A DNA stretch of 54,443 nt from a virus. This document shows, in pieces, positions 1-7,517 of the stretch. The first letter of the stretch is position 1. Every line of letters starts with the position of its first letter. The stretch spans positions 1 through 54,443 of the IMG/VR virus record IMGVR_UViG_3300032093_000180. One strand, 5' to 3'. The notes beneath the pieces were generated by a model that saw nothing but the letters and a program-made list of their open reading frames with translations, was not told the origin of the DNA and ran no database searches. Both the position numbers and the translations under genes were made by a program.

Positions 1-371
1 AGCCGGTGGCGTGGGCCAACATTAATAAGCACGGAGACATTACGCACACCAACAACAAAAGAATGCCTTGGTCTAAGACGCCCCTCTACATTACCCCACC
101 CGCACAGCCAGCAAAGCAGGAGCCGGCGGCGTGGTTCGGCTTAGAACCAAGCGACATGCCTGATGGCGATAACCCCATGTATGACCATGATTTTTTTCTA
201 AAGGGTATGGCGTGGGCCGACGCCATTCTGCGTAAGAAGAACACCACCCCACCCGCAGCACAGTGGGCCGGGCTGACGGAAAAAGACTTCTCGGCGATTA
301 ACCAATCCTGTTTGACCAAACTTCAGGCCGCGACAAGCGCCGAGTCAATCCTCAAGGAGAAAAACACATGA
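1..371 (+). CDS. Small early protein, 5' end cut by window edge
   Basis: The frame is already open at base 1 and reads P-V-A-W at the edge. Counting from GTG 6, a second entry motif EPAAW lies at residues 39-43, and a W-x-GLT-x-x-D module ends in ILKEKN. These modules are familiar from uncharacterised early phage and prophage proteins, and no function is known. If the window is circular, the frame starts at ATG 54422 and gives a protein of about 130 residues. Codons of the final KEK contain AAGGAG (354-359), a ribosome site 8 bases before the next ATG, which overlaps by ATGA. Confidence 0.75.
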   Translation, partial: PVAWANINKHGDITHTNNKRMPWSKTPLYITPPAQPAKQEPAAWFGLEPSDMPDGDNPMYDHDFFLKGMAWADAILRKKNTTPPAAQWAGLTEKDFSAINQSCLTKLQAATSAESILKEKNT

Positions 372-730
372 ACAGAACCGCTTGCCCCAAAGGTATGGTT
401 GACACTTGCTGTGAAAACTATGACAACTGCTCCACTGACCACGAAAAGGACGCGGAGATTAAACGCTTGAATGAGAAGATAGAGTTTCTTGCAAGAACCA
501 ATATGCTGTACAGCGATTGGGAGCACCGCGAAACGCAAGTGACCAGTGATCTGATTCGAAAAGGCATTGAGGAGGCCAAGATCAACGCTGAGTTGCGGGC
601 AGAAATTGAGCGCCTAAAGAAGCGTGAATGGGTTGGGCTGACGGATGAGGACTGCAAGGGCATGAATGTTGGTGACATAGTGGTAGCAATGTGGGCTGAC
701 AGAATCTTGAAGGAGAAGAATCATGGATAA
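368..730 (+). CDS. Small early protein with GLT-D-E / ILKEKN module
   Basis: A 120-residue soluble protein of unknown function. The N-terminal part has several Cys residues (positions 5-21). The middle, roughly residues 28-88, is charged and probably coiled-coil, and the C-terminus repeats the WVGLTDED...ILKEKN module of the preceding gene. The two genes look like recombined versions of one cassette. The start overlaps the previous stop by ATGA. Its own KEK codons supply AAGGAG (710-715) for the next gene. Confidence 0.8.
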   Translation: MNRTACPKGMVDTCCENYDNCSTDHEKDAEIKRLNEKIEFLARTNMLYSDWEHRETQVTSDLIRKGIEEAKINAELRAEIERLKKREWVGLTDEDCKGMNVGDIVVAMWADRILKEKNHG

Positions 731-920
731 AGACACAGGTGGGCCAGCGTTTCCAAGTCAGAGGGAACACACAACCAAAGAAGGCATGACCCTGCGCGAC
801 TACTTTGCGGCTAAGGCGATGTATGGTTTTGTTGCCAACGGCAGCACGAACGTGCAAGAGATTGCTCAGGCTTCGTACATCGTGGCTGATGCCATGCTCA
901 AGGCAAGGGGGCAAGCATGA
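723..920 (+). CDS. Small early protein, GGPAFP / GMTLRDYFAAKAM family
   Basis: A 65-residue protein with the layout GGPAFP near the N-terminus, GMTLRDYFAAKAM in the centre and A-D-A-M-L-K-A-R at the end. This arrangement recurs in many phages of Gram-negative hosts, with no assigned function. The start ATG 723 sits 7 bases after AAGGAG and overlaps the preceding frame. It ends in ARGQA, whose codons create AAGGGGGC, the ribosome site of the next gene. Confidence 0.8.
   Translation: MDKDTGGPAFPSQREHTTKEGMTLRDYFAAKAMYGFVANGSTNVQEIAQASYIVADAMLKARGQA
903..920 (+). repeat. 18-bp junction repeat, copy 1
   Basis: GCAAGGGGGCAAGCATGA is identical to 1070-1087. In both places it encodes a terminal ARGQA, a ribosome site and the ATGA stop/start overlap with the next gene. 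It looks like a cassette boundary that was duplicated or used for recombination. Confidence 0.85.
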
Positions 921-1087
921 CCAAAGATGACGACGACACCCTGTGCTACCGCTCAGAGCTTGAGGCGGCGGTGAAAGCAGCCGTTGCTGCCGAGCGCGAG
1001 GCGTGTGCGAAGGTGTGTGATGACGTTGGTGATTTTATGCTGTCTCAAGACTATGCCGCCGCCATCCGAGCAAGGGGGCAAGCATGA
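917..1087 (+). CDS. Small early protein, AAVAAEREACAKVCDD family
   Basis: A 56-residue protein: an acidic start (KDDDDT), then LEAAVKAAVAAEREACAKVC and an end in AAAIRARGQA. The central helix with two Cys is a recurrent module of small phage proteins, with no known role. The start overlaps the upstream stop by ATGA and follows AAGGGGGC. The stop overlaps the next ATG in the same way, so the gene is fully embedded in the operon. Confidence 0.75.
   Translation: MTKDDDDTLCYRSELEAAVKAAVAAEREACAKVCDDVGDFMLSQDYAAAIRARGQA
1070..1087 (+). repeat. 18-bp junction repeat, copy 2
   Basis: An exact copy of 903-920, again spanning the last codons (ARGQA), ribosome site and stop/start overlap between two small genes. 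Confidence 0.85.
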
Positions 1088-1467
1088 GCATGGAAGACTA
1101 CAACTTCAACATGGCGCGTCAAGCATGGGGAACACGACCCGGACCAATCCCCGGATCAATCATTTACAAACAGGAGAAAGAAATGTACGCACCACAGACC
1201 GCAGGAATGGACGCAAAACAAGACCAGCCCATCATCTCTGAGCTTAATCAGCTACAGCAAAACTTGGACTCTTTACAAGATCACATCATTCAACTTGAGT
1301 CACGCCTTGTATCGGTTTTCCGTCAAGAGCCAGAGGTTGAAAAAGAATATGTCACCAAAGAAATGCGCGGCTCATCCCCGGTGGTCAATTCTTTGCGTGA
1401 GTTCAATGCGCATGTGTACAAGATGCGCAATCAAATTTCATTGATGCGCGACAGGTTGGAAGTATGA
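1084..1467 (+). CDS. Early protein with coiled coil, unknown function
   Basis: 127 residues. The first 45 are polar and Gly/Pro-containing. From about residue 48 there is a leucine- and glutamine-rich heptad region (SELNQLQQNLDSLQDHI), then a charged segment and a second helix (REFNAHVYKMRNQI) to the end. It is probably a coiled-coil protein. ATGA overlaps exist at both ends. An internal ATG at 1183 (MYAPQTAG) follows GGAGAAAG and could be an alternative start. Confidence 0.7.
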   Translation: MSMEDYNFNMARQAWGTRPGPIPGSIIYKQEKEMYAPQTAGMDAKQDQPIISELNQLQQNLDSLQDHIIQLESRLVSVFRQEPEVEKEYVTKEMRGSSPVVNSLREFNAHVYKMRNQISLMRDRLEV

Positions 1468-1691
1468 GCAAACTCAAAACCCTGACCATCCCTGACCACC
1501 ACAAGGTTCAAGCCAAAGCGGTGCTGAACGAGGCTGCGGATGAGCAGCCCGACTCTGTGATCGTGCTGTGCTTCTGGAAAGACAGGGGCCAGTTCAAGAT
1601 CAAGGTGTCCACTGTGCCAGACCGGCTCATGCTGATCGGTGCGCTGGAGGAGGCGAAGAACAAAGTCATTACGGATGGGTATGCAGTATGA
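1464..1691 (+). CDS. Early protein of unknown function
   Basis: 75 residues with an alternating strand/helix pattern: HHKVQAKAVLNEAAD is a helix, DSVIVLCFW a strand, QFKIKVST a strand, and RLMLIGALEEAKNKVI a helix. This suggests a compact alpha/beta fold. No catalytic motif is visible. It overlaps both neighbours by ATGA, so it is probably translated by coupling. Confidence 0.7.
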   Translation: MSKLKTLTIPDHHKVQAKAVLNEAADEQPDSVIVLCFWKDRGQFKIKVSTVPDRLMLIGALEEAKNKVITDGYAV

Positions 1692-1951
1692 GACTTTCCC
1701 CGGAAACACTGAAGAAGGTAGAGGCACAAGATGTTTTACCCGGCAACATTTACCCGGCCAAAGGTGGTCGCAAAAATCCCGGCACTGAATGGTGGTTGGT
1801 GGTCAGCGTATCAGCAACAGGTGCTCACTGTATCGGCTTCGACAAGAATGGCAGTCCCTGCGGTGCCACAAGTTACCTTAAGGGTGCCATGCGCGAAAGG
1901 CCAATCGTCGGGCGGGTCGATCTGAGTAAATTGGTTTTGGAGGTTGCATGA
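1688..1951 (+). CDS. Early protein of unknown function
   Basis: 87 residues from ATG 1688. This start is preferred to in-frame upstream starts because it overlaps the previous stop by ATGA, the rule in this operon. The middle is rich in Gly and Trp (NPGTEWWLVVSVS), followed by a likely beta region and a basic segment GAMRERPIVGR. It may be a small beta-barrel, perhaps nucleic-acid binding, but no family is recognised. Confidence 0.65.
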   Translation: MRLSPETLKKVEAQDVLPGNIYPAKGGRKNPGTEWWLVVSVSATGAHCIGFDKNGSPCGATSYLKGAMRERPIVGRVDLSKLVLEVA

Positions 1952-2190
1952 GAACACACAAAGACAAGCTACAGGCGCTGCTGCACTACCTTGAACTCAA
2001 CACTTTGATTGCGACGTACCGCTTACGGGCCGAACAGTTCTGTGACATGGATGACGAGGTAACAAGCTGGGAATATCTGTTCCGCTGGGTCAAGGCAAAG
2101 GACCAACGCGCTCAGATGTGGACATGGTTTCAGGACGAATATCCAGACGCCGTGATACTCAAGGAGGGATACTATGAAACACACAAATGA
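1948..2190 (+). CDS. Early helical protein, unknown function
   Basis: 80 residues, mostly helical, with many aromatic residues (LHYLELNTLIATYRLR, WEYLFRWVKAK, WTWFQDEY). No motif is recognised. The ATGA overlap at its start and a 17-base overlap with the next gene place it in the same polycistron. Confidence 0.65.
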   Translation: MRTHKDKLQALLHYLELNTLIATYRLRAEQFCDMDDEVTSWEYLFRWVKAKDQRAQMWTWFQDEYPDAVILKEGYYETHK

Positions 2191-2401
2191 CATCATCCGC
2201 ATGGCGCGGGAGGCTGGGTTCACGAACCCAGAACGGTTTGAGACTGACGACGAAAACCTTCGCGGAATTCTTGAGGACTTCTGGGTCAATCTTGAACGCT
2301 TCGCCGCCCTTGTCGCTGCACGTTGCGCCGAAATCGCATACGAAGCCGAGCCGTTTCATTCTGCGGACCTGATCCGCGAAGCATTTGGAGTGAAGAAATG
2401 A
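2174..2401 (+). CDS. Small early protein, IIRMAREAGF family
   Basis: 75 residues. The N-terminal IIRMAREAGF and the later LERFAALVAA...CAEIA helix recur in small phage proteins of Gram-negative hosts that often share the AAEREAC module. The function is unknown. The start follows AAGGAGG (2161-2167) and overlaps the end of the preceding gene. The stop overlaps the next ATG. Confidence 0.7.
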   Translation: MKHTNDIIRMAREAGFTNPERFETDDENLRGILEDFWVNLERFAALVAARCAEIAYEAEPFHSADLIREAFGVKK

Positions 2402-2580
2402 ACATTGGACCTGACGGCGCTGAGATTGACGGCGCAAAAGACTTTGAGGTCTACGGCGAGTGGATCAAATTCACAGACGGTGAAGGCTCAACAGTGAAGA
2501 TCACGCCGAGTGTGGTTGCGGCCCTCATGGTTTTTGCAGTCAAGCACGTTAACGACTTTGAAGAAGGAGCATGGGAATGA
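2398..2580 (+). CDS. Small acidic early protein
   Basis: 60 residues from ATG 2398, chosen because of the ATGA overlap. It is acidic, with a predicted beta hairpin (FEVYGEWIKFTDGEG) and a C-terminal helix (SVVAALMVFAVKHVNDFEEG). No family is recognised. The coding end contains AAGGAG (2564-2569), the ribosome site for the following gene. Confidence 0.6.
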   Translation: MNIGPDGAEIDGAKDFEVYGEWIKFTDGEGSTVKITPSVVAALMVFAVKHVNDFEEGAWE

Positions 2581-2954
2581 AATTCCGCAAGAAGCCCGTG
2601 GTCATTGAGGCCGTGCAATGGTTCAAAAACGGCGATCACCCGATGGATTACGCCAGCCCTCAAGATGGATTTCAAAACGGTCGCTTGGTGAACATCCCCG
2701 GCGAACATCGCAGGGCACATGGCTGGGAGGGAGAGGTGGTTCGTTACTTCCGTCACCCGGACAAAGCGTATGCAGGCGAGCGGCATTGCGACAAGTGCGG
2801 CGAAATCATGCACAAGCACGGATGGATCGACACGCTGGAAGGGGGTCACATTGTCTGCCCCGGCGATTGGATCATCACCGGCGTCAAGGGTGAGCACTAC
2901 CCGTGCAAGCCCGACATTTTTGAAGCCACGTATGAAAGAGTGGAGAACAAATGA
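2577..2954 (+). CDS. MKFRKKPVVIEA / PGDW phage protein
   Basis: 125 residues from ATG 2577, which lies 7 bases after AAGGAG. ATG 2571 is only 1 base away and is less likely. It opens with the characteristic MKFRKKPVVIEA and ends with PGDWIITGVKGEHYPCKPDIF, the layout of a widespread small phage family similar to the PGDYG domain. A CDKC pair in the middle may bind metal together with other Cys/His. The role is unknown. Confidence 0.8.
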   Translation: MKFRKKPVVIEAVQWFKNGDHPMDYASPQDGFQNGRLVNIPGEHRRAHGWEGEVVRYFRHPDKAYAGERHCDKCGEIMHKHGWIDTLEGGHIVCPGDWIITGVKGEHYPCKPDIFEATYERVENK

Positions 2955-3121
2955 CCCGCAAGTACCCGCCCTTCACTGCACAAGAGTGGTGGTTGCAAGA
3001 ACGTGAGAACCAGCTTGCGCTGGCCCATATGTACCACGACCGGCTGCACCCTGAACACCCCAGAGTATGGGAGTGCTTGTTTTTGTGGGCAACGCCCGAC
3101 CTATGGAGAGACCCAGAATGA
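2951..3121 (+). CDS. Small early protein, aromatic rich
   Basis: 56 residues, helical and rich in Trp and His (EWWLQERENQLALAHMYHDRLHP, VWECLFLW). No family is recognised. It overlaps both neighbours by ATGA and has GGAG just upstream, so expression in the operon is plausible. Confidence 0.6.
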   Translation: MTRKYPPFTAQEWWLQERENQLALAHMYHDRLHPEHPRVWECLFLWATPDLWRDPE

Positions 3122-3306
3122 TTGACCCAAACAAACTTCAGTACTTCACCACTGCTTCATGGCTGCGCGGCTACGCACAAGGGCTTGATGAGTACCAGCA
3201 CAAAGCACTAATCCACATGCTCAACCAAGCCGCTGGCCTTTTGGATCACGTGTGGGGACGTTATGTCGAGGAACAAGAAGATGAGAAGTTTGGAGGTACA
3301 GATTGA
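3118..3306 (+). CDS. Small early protein
   Basis: 62 residues from ATG 3118, placed by the ATGA overlap and GGAGAG (3105-3110). A likely helical pair (WLRGYAQGLDEYQHKALIHML and AAGLLDHVWGRYVEE) is followed by an acidic tail. Function unknown. Its last codons provide GGAGG for the TTG start of the next gene. Confidence 0.6.
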   Translation: MIDPNKLQYFTTASWLRGYAQGLDEYQHKALIHMLNQAAGLLDHVWGRYVEEQEDEKFGGTD

Positions 3307-3497
3307 AGTGCCCACTGTGCAAAGCACCGACTGAAGTCAAGCACACCAAGGATGACGATGGAACACCGATCAGACGCCGACACTGCTACAACGAGCACAG
3401 CTTCAACACCAAAGAAGTTGCGATCAGCGAACCCAAACCAAAGCGTCGAATACGCAAAGTGCTGGCCGTTTCAGAGAGTGGACGGAAAGCTGCTTGA
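3303..3497 (+). CDS. NrdR-type zinc-ribbon protein
   Basis: 64 residues from a TTG start that overlaps the previous stop (TTGA) and follows GGAGG. It starts KCPLC, followed by a variable stretch, a basic RRR-H-C-x3-H block and F-N-T-K-E. This matches the N-terminal zinc ribbon of NrdR repressors, but the second metal pair is Cys/His, not Cys/Cys, and no ATP-cone follows. The tail is strongly basic (KPKRRIRK). It may bind nucleic acid; a nucleotide-metabolism role is not shown. Confidence 0.65.
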   Translation: MKCPLCKAPTEVKHTKDDDGTPIRRRHCYNEHSFNTKEVAISEPKPKRRIRKVLAVSESGRKAA

Positions 3498-3558
3498 GAG
3501 AGCCCACAGGCAACTGAGCAAGCAACACCCACAAACATTTGAGGAGGCACCGTTTTGA
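3478..3558 (+). CDS. Possible short overlapping ORF
   Basis: A 26-codon frame from GTG 3478 that ends exactly at the TTGA where the next gene starts, following this operon's stop/start rule. The frame is open further upstream to ATG 3352, across the zinc-ribbon gene. It could be a tiny gene, or the C-terminal end of the zinc-ribbon protein reached by a frameshift. There is no homology evidence, so it is recorded as tentative. Confidence 0.25.
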   Translation: MDGKLLERAHRQLSKQHPQTFEEAPF

Positions 3559-3866
3559 CCCCCGAAGCGAAAGTTAAGGCCAAGGTGGTTGCCACCCTCA
3601 AGGCCAACGAGGTGTACTACTTCTACCCGGTCATGGGTGGGTATGGCACCAGCGGCATACCAGATATTGTGGTGTGCTGTAACAGCAGGTTCCTGGCCAT
3701 CGAGTGCAAGGCAGGTAAGAACAAACCAACCGCGCTGCAAGAGCGCAACATGCAGAAGATCAGAGACAGCGGTGGCGTTGCCATCGTGGTCAATGAGGAG
3801 AACCTGAACACCGTTCAGGATGTTTTATCGCAACTACTGGAGATTGAAAATGGGAAACATGAGTGA
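3555..3866 (+). CDS. VRR-NUC domain nuclease
   Basis: 103 residues from TTG 3555 after GAGGAGG (3541-3547). It has the full VRR-NUC signature: GGYGTSGIPDIV with Asp37, then IECK with Glu50 and Lys52 of the PD-(D/E)XK site, and Gln62 in the following helix. Stand-alone phage VRR-NUC proteins are thought to cut branched DNA such as Holliday junctions. It sits ahead of the polymerase, as expected for replication and recombination. It overlaps the next gene by 17 bases. Confidence 0.88.
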   Translation: MTPEAKVKAKVVATLKANEVYYFYPVMGGYGTSGIPDIVVCCNSRFLAIECKAGKNKPTALQERNMQKIRDSGGVAIVVNEENLNTVQDVLSQLLEIENGKHE

Positions 3867-4479
3867 CGAGATGCAGAAGATTTTGAACGAGTGGCAAGAC
3901 AGTGAGAGCGCCTCCGTGCAGCAACAGCCCGCTCCACGGCAAACTTACCGCAGCATCATCCACAACTACATCAAAGACAACCCTGGGACCACCACAGGGC
4001 AGGTGCTGAAGGCCATGCAGAACAAAGGACTTGCACAGACCCACAGTTCTGTGTCCTCACAGATGACGACCATGTTCCAAGAGTTCATGGTCAGGCGGGA
4101 AGAGGGAGCGATTGATAAGGCGACCGGGCGCAAGATTTACACGTACTACTACGTGCCACCACTGGAATCCGTCAAGCTCAAGGCCGAGCATCTCCGCAAG
4201 AAAGCGCAGGCGCAGGCACGTGCTGAAAAGGCGCGGCAAGCCAAGGCCCTGAAGGCTGAAGCCAAGCAGCGGGCACAGAATATGTTGCATGAACAGTTGG
4301 CGTTGCCCTTGGCGCTCCCGGTGCCCGAGGTTCGCCCTGTGGAGGACGCTGCACCAGCGCCAGCACCCCAAGCCGCCCCTAACCTGCGTGACATGAGCGC
4401 GATGGACATCCTCCACGCCATCAACTTTGCACAGGCCAAGGAGTTGTACAAAGAACTCAAAGAAGCATTCGGAGGTTGA
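3850..4479 (+). CDS. Putative winged-helix regulator-like protein
   Basis: 209 residues from ATG 3850 (GGAG at 3839-3842). Residues about 33-105 look like a winged helix: two helices (YRSIIHNYIKDNP, TTGQVLKAMQNKG), a serine-rich recognition-like helix (HSSVSSQMTTMFQ), then a basic wing ending IYTYYYV. A Lys/Ala/Gln-rich charged helix (120-160), a Pro/Ala linker and a C-terminal helix follow. It probably binds DNA, with target unknown. Confidence 0.6.
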   Translation: MGNMSDEMQKILNEWQDSESASVQQQPAPRQTYRSIIHNYIKDNPGTTTGQVLKAMQNKGLAQTHSSVSSQMTTMFQEFMVRREEGAIDKATGRKIYTYYYVPPLESVKLKAEHLRKKAQAQARAEKARQAKALKAEAKQRAQNMLHEQLALPLALPVPEVRPVEDAAPAPAPQAAPNLRDMSAMDILHAINFAQAKELYKELKEAFGG

Positions 4480-4480
4480 G

Positions 4481-4759
4481 ATGGCGATCACAACACCCCC
4501 AGGGGGGTATCAAGAGGTTTGGAGTGATCCACGAGGGCAGTACAACATGCCCCAAGACAACACCAGCACCATCCTGCGTAACGTACAGGGCGACATACAG
4601 AAGATGCGCAATGAGATGATCATGCTCAGAGGCTTCTACGAGTGGATGATCCATGCGTACCCAGAGACCATAGCGCAGTACAAGGCGCTGATGGATTTGC
4701 AGCGGGCGGCCAGTAACAACGAGGCAGGAGAGCAACGTGTCGAATCAGCTTCTTACTGA
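4481..4759 (+). CDS. Early protein of unknown function
   Basis: 92 residues from ATG 4481, with GGAGG at 4471-4475. A Gly/Pro-rich start (TTPPGGYQEVW) is followed by long helices (STILRNVQGDIQKMRNEMIMLRG, ETIAQYKALMDLQRA). No known motif. It overlaps the GTG start of the next gene by 23 bases. Confidence 0.65.
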   Translation: MAITTPPGGYQEVWSDPRGQYNMPQDNTSTILRNVQGDIQKMRNEMIMLRGFYEWMIHAYPETIAQYKALMDLQRAASNNEAGEQRVESASY

Positions 4760-4937
4760 ACACAGCAAGATCATGGGAGTGCCAACAATCCGAATCAAGG
4801 TCGGGGACTATGAGTTGTTCGACTGGAAGGATGACACCCACATCGGCATTGCGCGTGCCAATGGTGAGGCTGGCTTGTTCCGCAAGAACGAGTTTGAGGC
4901 GCATGTGGCTGCCTTTTTTGGATTGAACTTCTCATGA
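4737..4937 (+). CDS. Small early protein next to DNA polymerase
   Basis: 66 residues from GTG 4737, with AGGAGAG just upstream. It has a likely small beta fold (TIRIKVGDYELFDWKDD, HIGIARANGEAGLF) and a C-terminal helix. The stop overlaps the polymerase ATG, so translation of the two is probably coupled. The function is unknown. Confidence 0.65.
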   Translation: MSNQLLTEHSKIMGVPTIRIKVGDYELFDWKDDTHIGIARANGEAGLFRKNEFEAHVAAFFGLNFS

Positions 4938-6799
4938 ACATCCTTACGGTCGATTTTGAGACCTACTACACCAGCACCGATCTGGGCTTCAAGAAACAGA
5001 CCACGGAGGAGTACGTCCGTGATCCACGCTTTGAAGTGATCGGTGTGTCGGTGCAGGTAGATGGTGGCTGGCCCGAGTGGTTTAGCGGCACAAAGGAAGC
5101 CACCAAAGAGTGGCTGCTGCAATTCGACTGGGCCAACAGCATGGCGCTGGCACACAACGCCCTGTTCGATATGGCAATCCTTAACTGGCACTACGGCATT
5201 CGCCCCAAGGCGATTGCTGATACGTTGAGCATGGCACGGGCCATACACGGCACTGAGGTTGGCAACAGCCTCGCCAAGCTGGCCGATTACTACAAGCTGG
5301 GGGTCAAGGGCACAGAGGTGGTGAGCGCGATTGACCTGAAGCGGGAAGATTTTCCTCCCGCAAAGCTGAGAGCGTACGCCGAGTATTGCCGCAATGACGT
5401 AGCGCTGACCTATGACTTGTTCCTGCACCTACTGCCCAAGCTCACACGCGGTGAGCTCAAGCTCATCGACCTGACCATCAGGATGTTTACAGAGCCTGTG
5501 TTGACGCTGGACAAGCCGTTGCTGCAAGCGCATCTTGCTGATGTACGTGAGCGCAAGGCCAAGCTGATGGAGGCTGCCGGGGCCAACCTTGATGACCTCA
5601 TGTCCAACCAGAAGTTTGCAGAACTGCTGCGCGGGTTTGGCGTCGAGCCACCAACAAAGATCAGCCCGACAACGGGCGAGTTAACGTTGGCGATGGCCAA
5701 GAGCGATGAAGGGTTCAAGGCGCTGGCCGAGCACCCTGATGAGCGGGTGCAGGTGCTTGTGGCTGCGCGTCTGGGCAACAAGACCACACTGGAGGAGACC
5801 CGGACCGAGCGGCTGCTGGGTATCGCGGATCGAGGAGTGATACCTGTTCCTCTCTCCTACTACGCCGCCCACACGGGACGGTGGGGTGGGGCCGACAAGC
5901 TCAACTTCCAGAACTTCCCCAGCCGGGGTGAGAACGCAGGCAAGCTCAAACGGGCCATCCTTGCGCCTGAGGGTCACGTGATGATCGACTGTGATTCGTC
6001 GCAGATTGAGGCCCGGGTGCTAGCATGGTTTGCGGGGCAGGATGATCTGGTGGAGGTGTTTGAGAACAACAACGCTGAGATTGCCGCAGGGGTCAAGAAG
6101 AAGGACATGAAGTATGACCCGTACAAGCTCATGGCCTCAGCCATCTACGGCAAGGGCGTGGAGAACATCACTGACCCCGAGCGGTTCGTGGGCAAGACCA
6201 CCATTCTGGGCAGCGGGTACGGCATGGGCAGCGCCAAGTTCAAGGCGCAGCTTAAGACGTTTGAGGTTGAGATTTCGGACGACGAGTCCGCCCGCATCAT
6301 CAACACATACCGTGAAACATATCCGTGGATACCGGCGCTATGGAAGGCGGGCTCCGCCGCCATTGAAGCCATGTCCAAGGGCAAGACCGCCAAGTGGGGA
6401 CGCAAGGGCATCATTGACATCCAGAAGGAAGGCATCCTCATGCCCAACGGGCTGCACCAGCGGTACCCCAACCTGCGAAAAGTCAAAGACAAAGACGGCA
6501 AAGAGCAGTATATTTATGACTCCCGCAAAGGGCCGGTCAAGCTCTACGGGGGCAAGTTGACAGAGAACATCTGTCAGGGATTGGCACGTTGCATCATCGG
6601 TGAGCAGATGCTGCGCATTGCCAAACGGTACAAGGTGGTGCTCACCGTTCACGATGCCGTGGCGTGTATTGCACCCGAGGCAGAGGTTGAAGAGGCGATG
6701 GCGTATGTCATGGAGTGCATGCGCTTTGTGCCCGAGTGGGCGCAGGGCATACCACTGAACTGTGAGGCTGGATACGGGAGGAGTTATGGCGACTGCTGA
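4934..6799 (+). CDS. DNA polymerase, family A, with 3'-5' exonuclease
   Basis: 621 residues, the replicative polymerase. The proofreading domain has exo I D7-F-E9, exo II HNALFD (74-79) and exo III Y151-C-R-N-D155. The polymerase palm shows motif A IDCDSSQIEAR (351-361), motif B around K421 to Y429-G-M-G and motif C HDAV (573-576). No 5'-3' exonuclease domain is present. The size fits compact phage T7/Pol I-type enzymes. It starts with an ATGA overlap. Partner proteins nearby are the primase-helicase and a possible ssDNA-binding protein. Confidence 0.95.
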   Translation: MNILTVDFETYYTSTDLGFKKQTTEEYVRDPRFEVIGVSVQVDGGWPEWFSGTKEATKEWLLQFDWANSMALAHNALFDMAILNWHYGIRPKAIADTLSMARAIHGTEVGNSLAKLADYYKLGVKGTEVVSAIDLKREDFPPAKLRAYAEYCRNDVALTYDLFLHLLPKLTRGELKLIDLTIRMFTEPVLTLDKPLLQAHLADVRERKAKLMEAAGANLDDLMSNQKFAELLRGFGVEPPTKISPTTGELTLAMAKSDEGFKALAEHPDERVQVLVAARLGNKTTLEETRTERLLGIADRGVIPVPLSYYAAHTGRWGGADKLNFQNFPSRGENAGKLKRAILAPEGHVMIDCDSSQIEARVLAWFAGQDDLVEVFENNNAEIAAGVKKKDMKYDPYKLMASAIYGKGVENITDPERFVGKTTILGSGYGMGSAKFKAQLKTFEVEISDDESARIINTYRETYPWIPALWKAGSAAIEAMSKGKTAKWGRKGIIDIQKEGILMPNGLHQRYPNLRKVKDKDGKEQYIYDSRKGPVKLYGGKLTENICQGLARCIIGEQMLRIAKRYKVVLTVHDAVACIAPEAEVEEAMAYVMECMRFVPEWAQGIPLNCEAGYGRSYGDC

Positions 6800-7517
6800 C
6801 CCCCGAAGGGGCAAGGTGTTGAAGGGAAAGACACTCCCCTACGGTACGCTCACCATGAGCGAAGGAGACAGTGTGATCAGGCACGCCTATTACTATTACG
6901 GCTACCGCCACGACGAAGACATGCCCCCACTGCCACACATTGAGCCTGATGAGCAGGTGGTGGACCCAGAAGAAGAGTTGTGGGAGAAAGAAAAACAGGC
7001 ATACATTAAAGACCTGCTGGATGGGTTGACCCCCCGGGAGGCCAAGATACTGCGTATGCGGTTCGGGATTGAGTTAGATCATGATATGTCTCTTGAAGAA
7101 GTAGGCAGCACGTTTGATGTATCCCGTGAGCGCATACGACAGATTGAAGCCAAGGCGATCCGCAAACTCAAGCACCCGGACCGAAAACTGCGAGAGGTTA
7201 TTTACCCAGAGATCAGCTTCTACTGGAAGAAGCAAAGCGAAGCCAGACTGCGTGAACGCATGTTTGAGATTGAGATGACACAGATGGGGTGGGCTTGGTA
7301 CCAGCGGCAGTTAGATGGGCGTATCTCCTTCATCAAACACCCCAAAGCCAATTCATGGATTGAGCACATCAAATTAACTAACCCAAACCTTCACAGGCGA
7401 ATTGAATATGAAGTCAACCGATACCTCAATGACATCTTCACTAATCGACTACGCACACCCGTGCATGATGGCCGAGAACGCTCTGAAAGAGGCGCACAAG
7501 CACATGCTAAACCGTGA
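6786..7517 (+). CDS. Sigma-70 region 4-like protein
   Basis: 243 residues from ATG 6786 after GGGAGGAG. An acidic N-terminus (residues 42-72) leads into a clear sigma-70 region 4: LTPREAKILRMRFGI (81-95), then a helix-turn-helix SLEEVGSTFDVSRERIRQI (102-120) and EAKAIRKLKHP. Region 4 recognises the -35 element and contacts the RNA polymerase beta flap. Regions 1-3 are absent, so it cannot act as a full sigma. It may recruit or redirect host RNA polymerase. The remaining 110 residues are unrecognised and basic-aromatic. Confidence 0.88.
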   Translation: MATADPRRGKVLKGKTLPYGTLTMSEGDSVIRHAYYYYGYRHDEDMPPLPHIEPDEQVVDPEEELWEKEKQAYIKDLLDGLTPREAKILRMRFGIELDHDMSLEEVGSTFDVSRERIRQIEAKAIRKLKHPDRKLREVIYPEISFYWKKQSEARLRERMFEIEMTQMGWAWYQRQLDGRISFIKHPKANSWIEHIKLTNPNLHRRIEYEVNRYLNDIFTNRLRTPVHDGRERSERGAQAHAKP

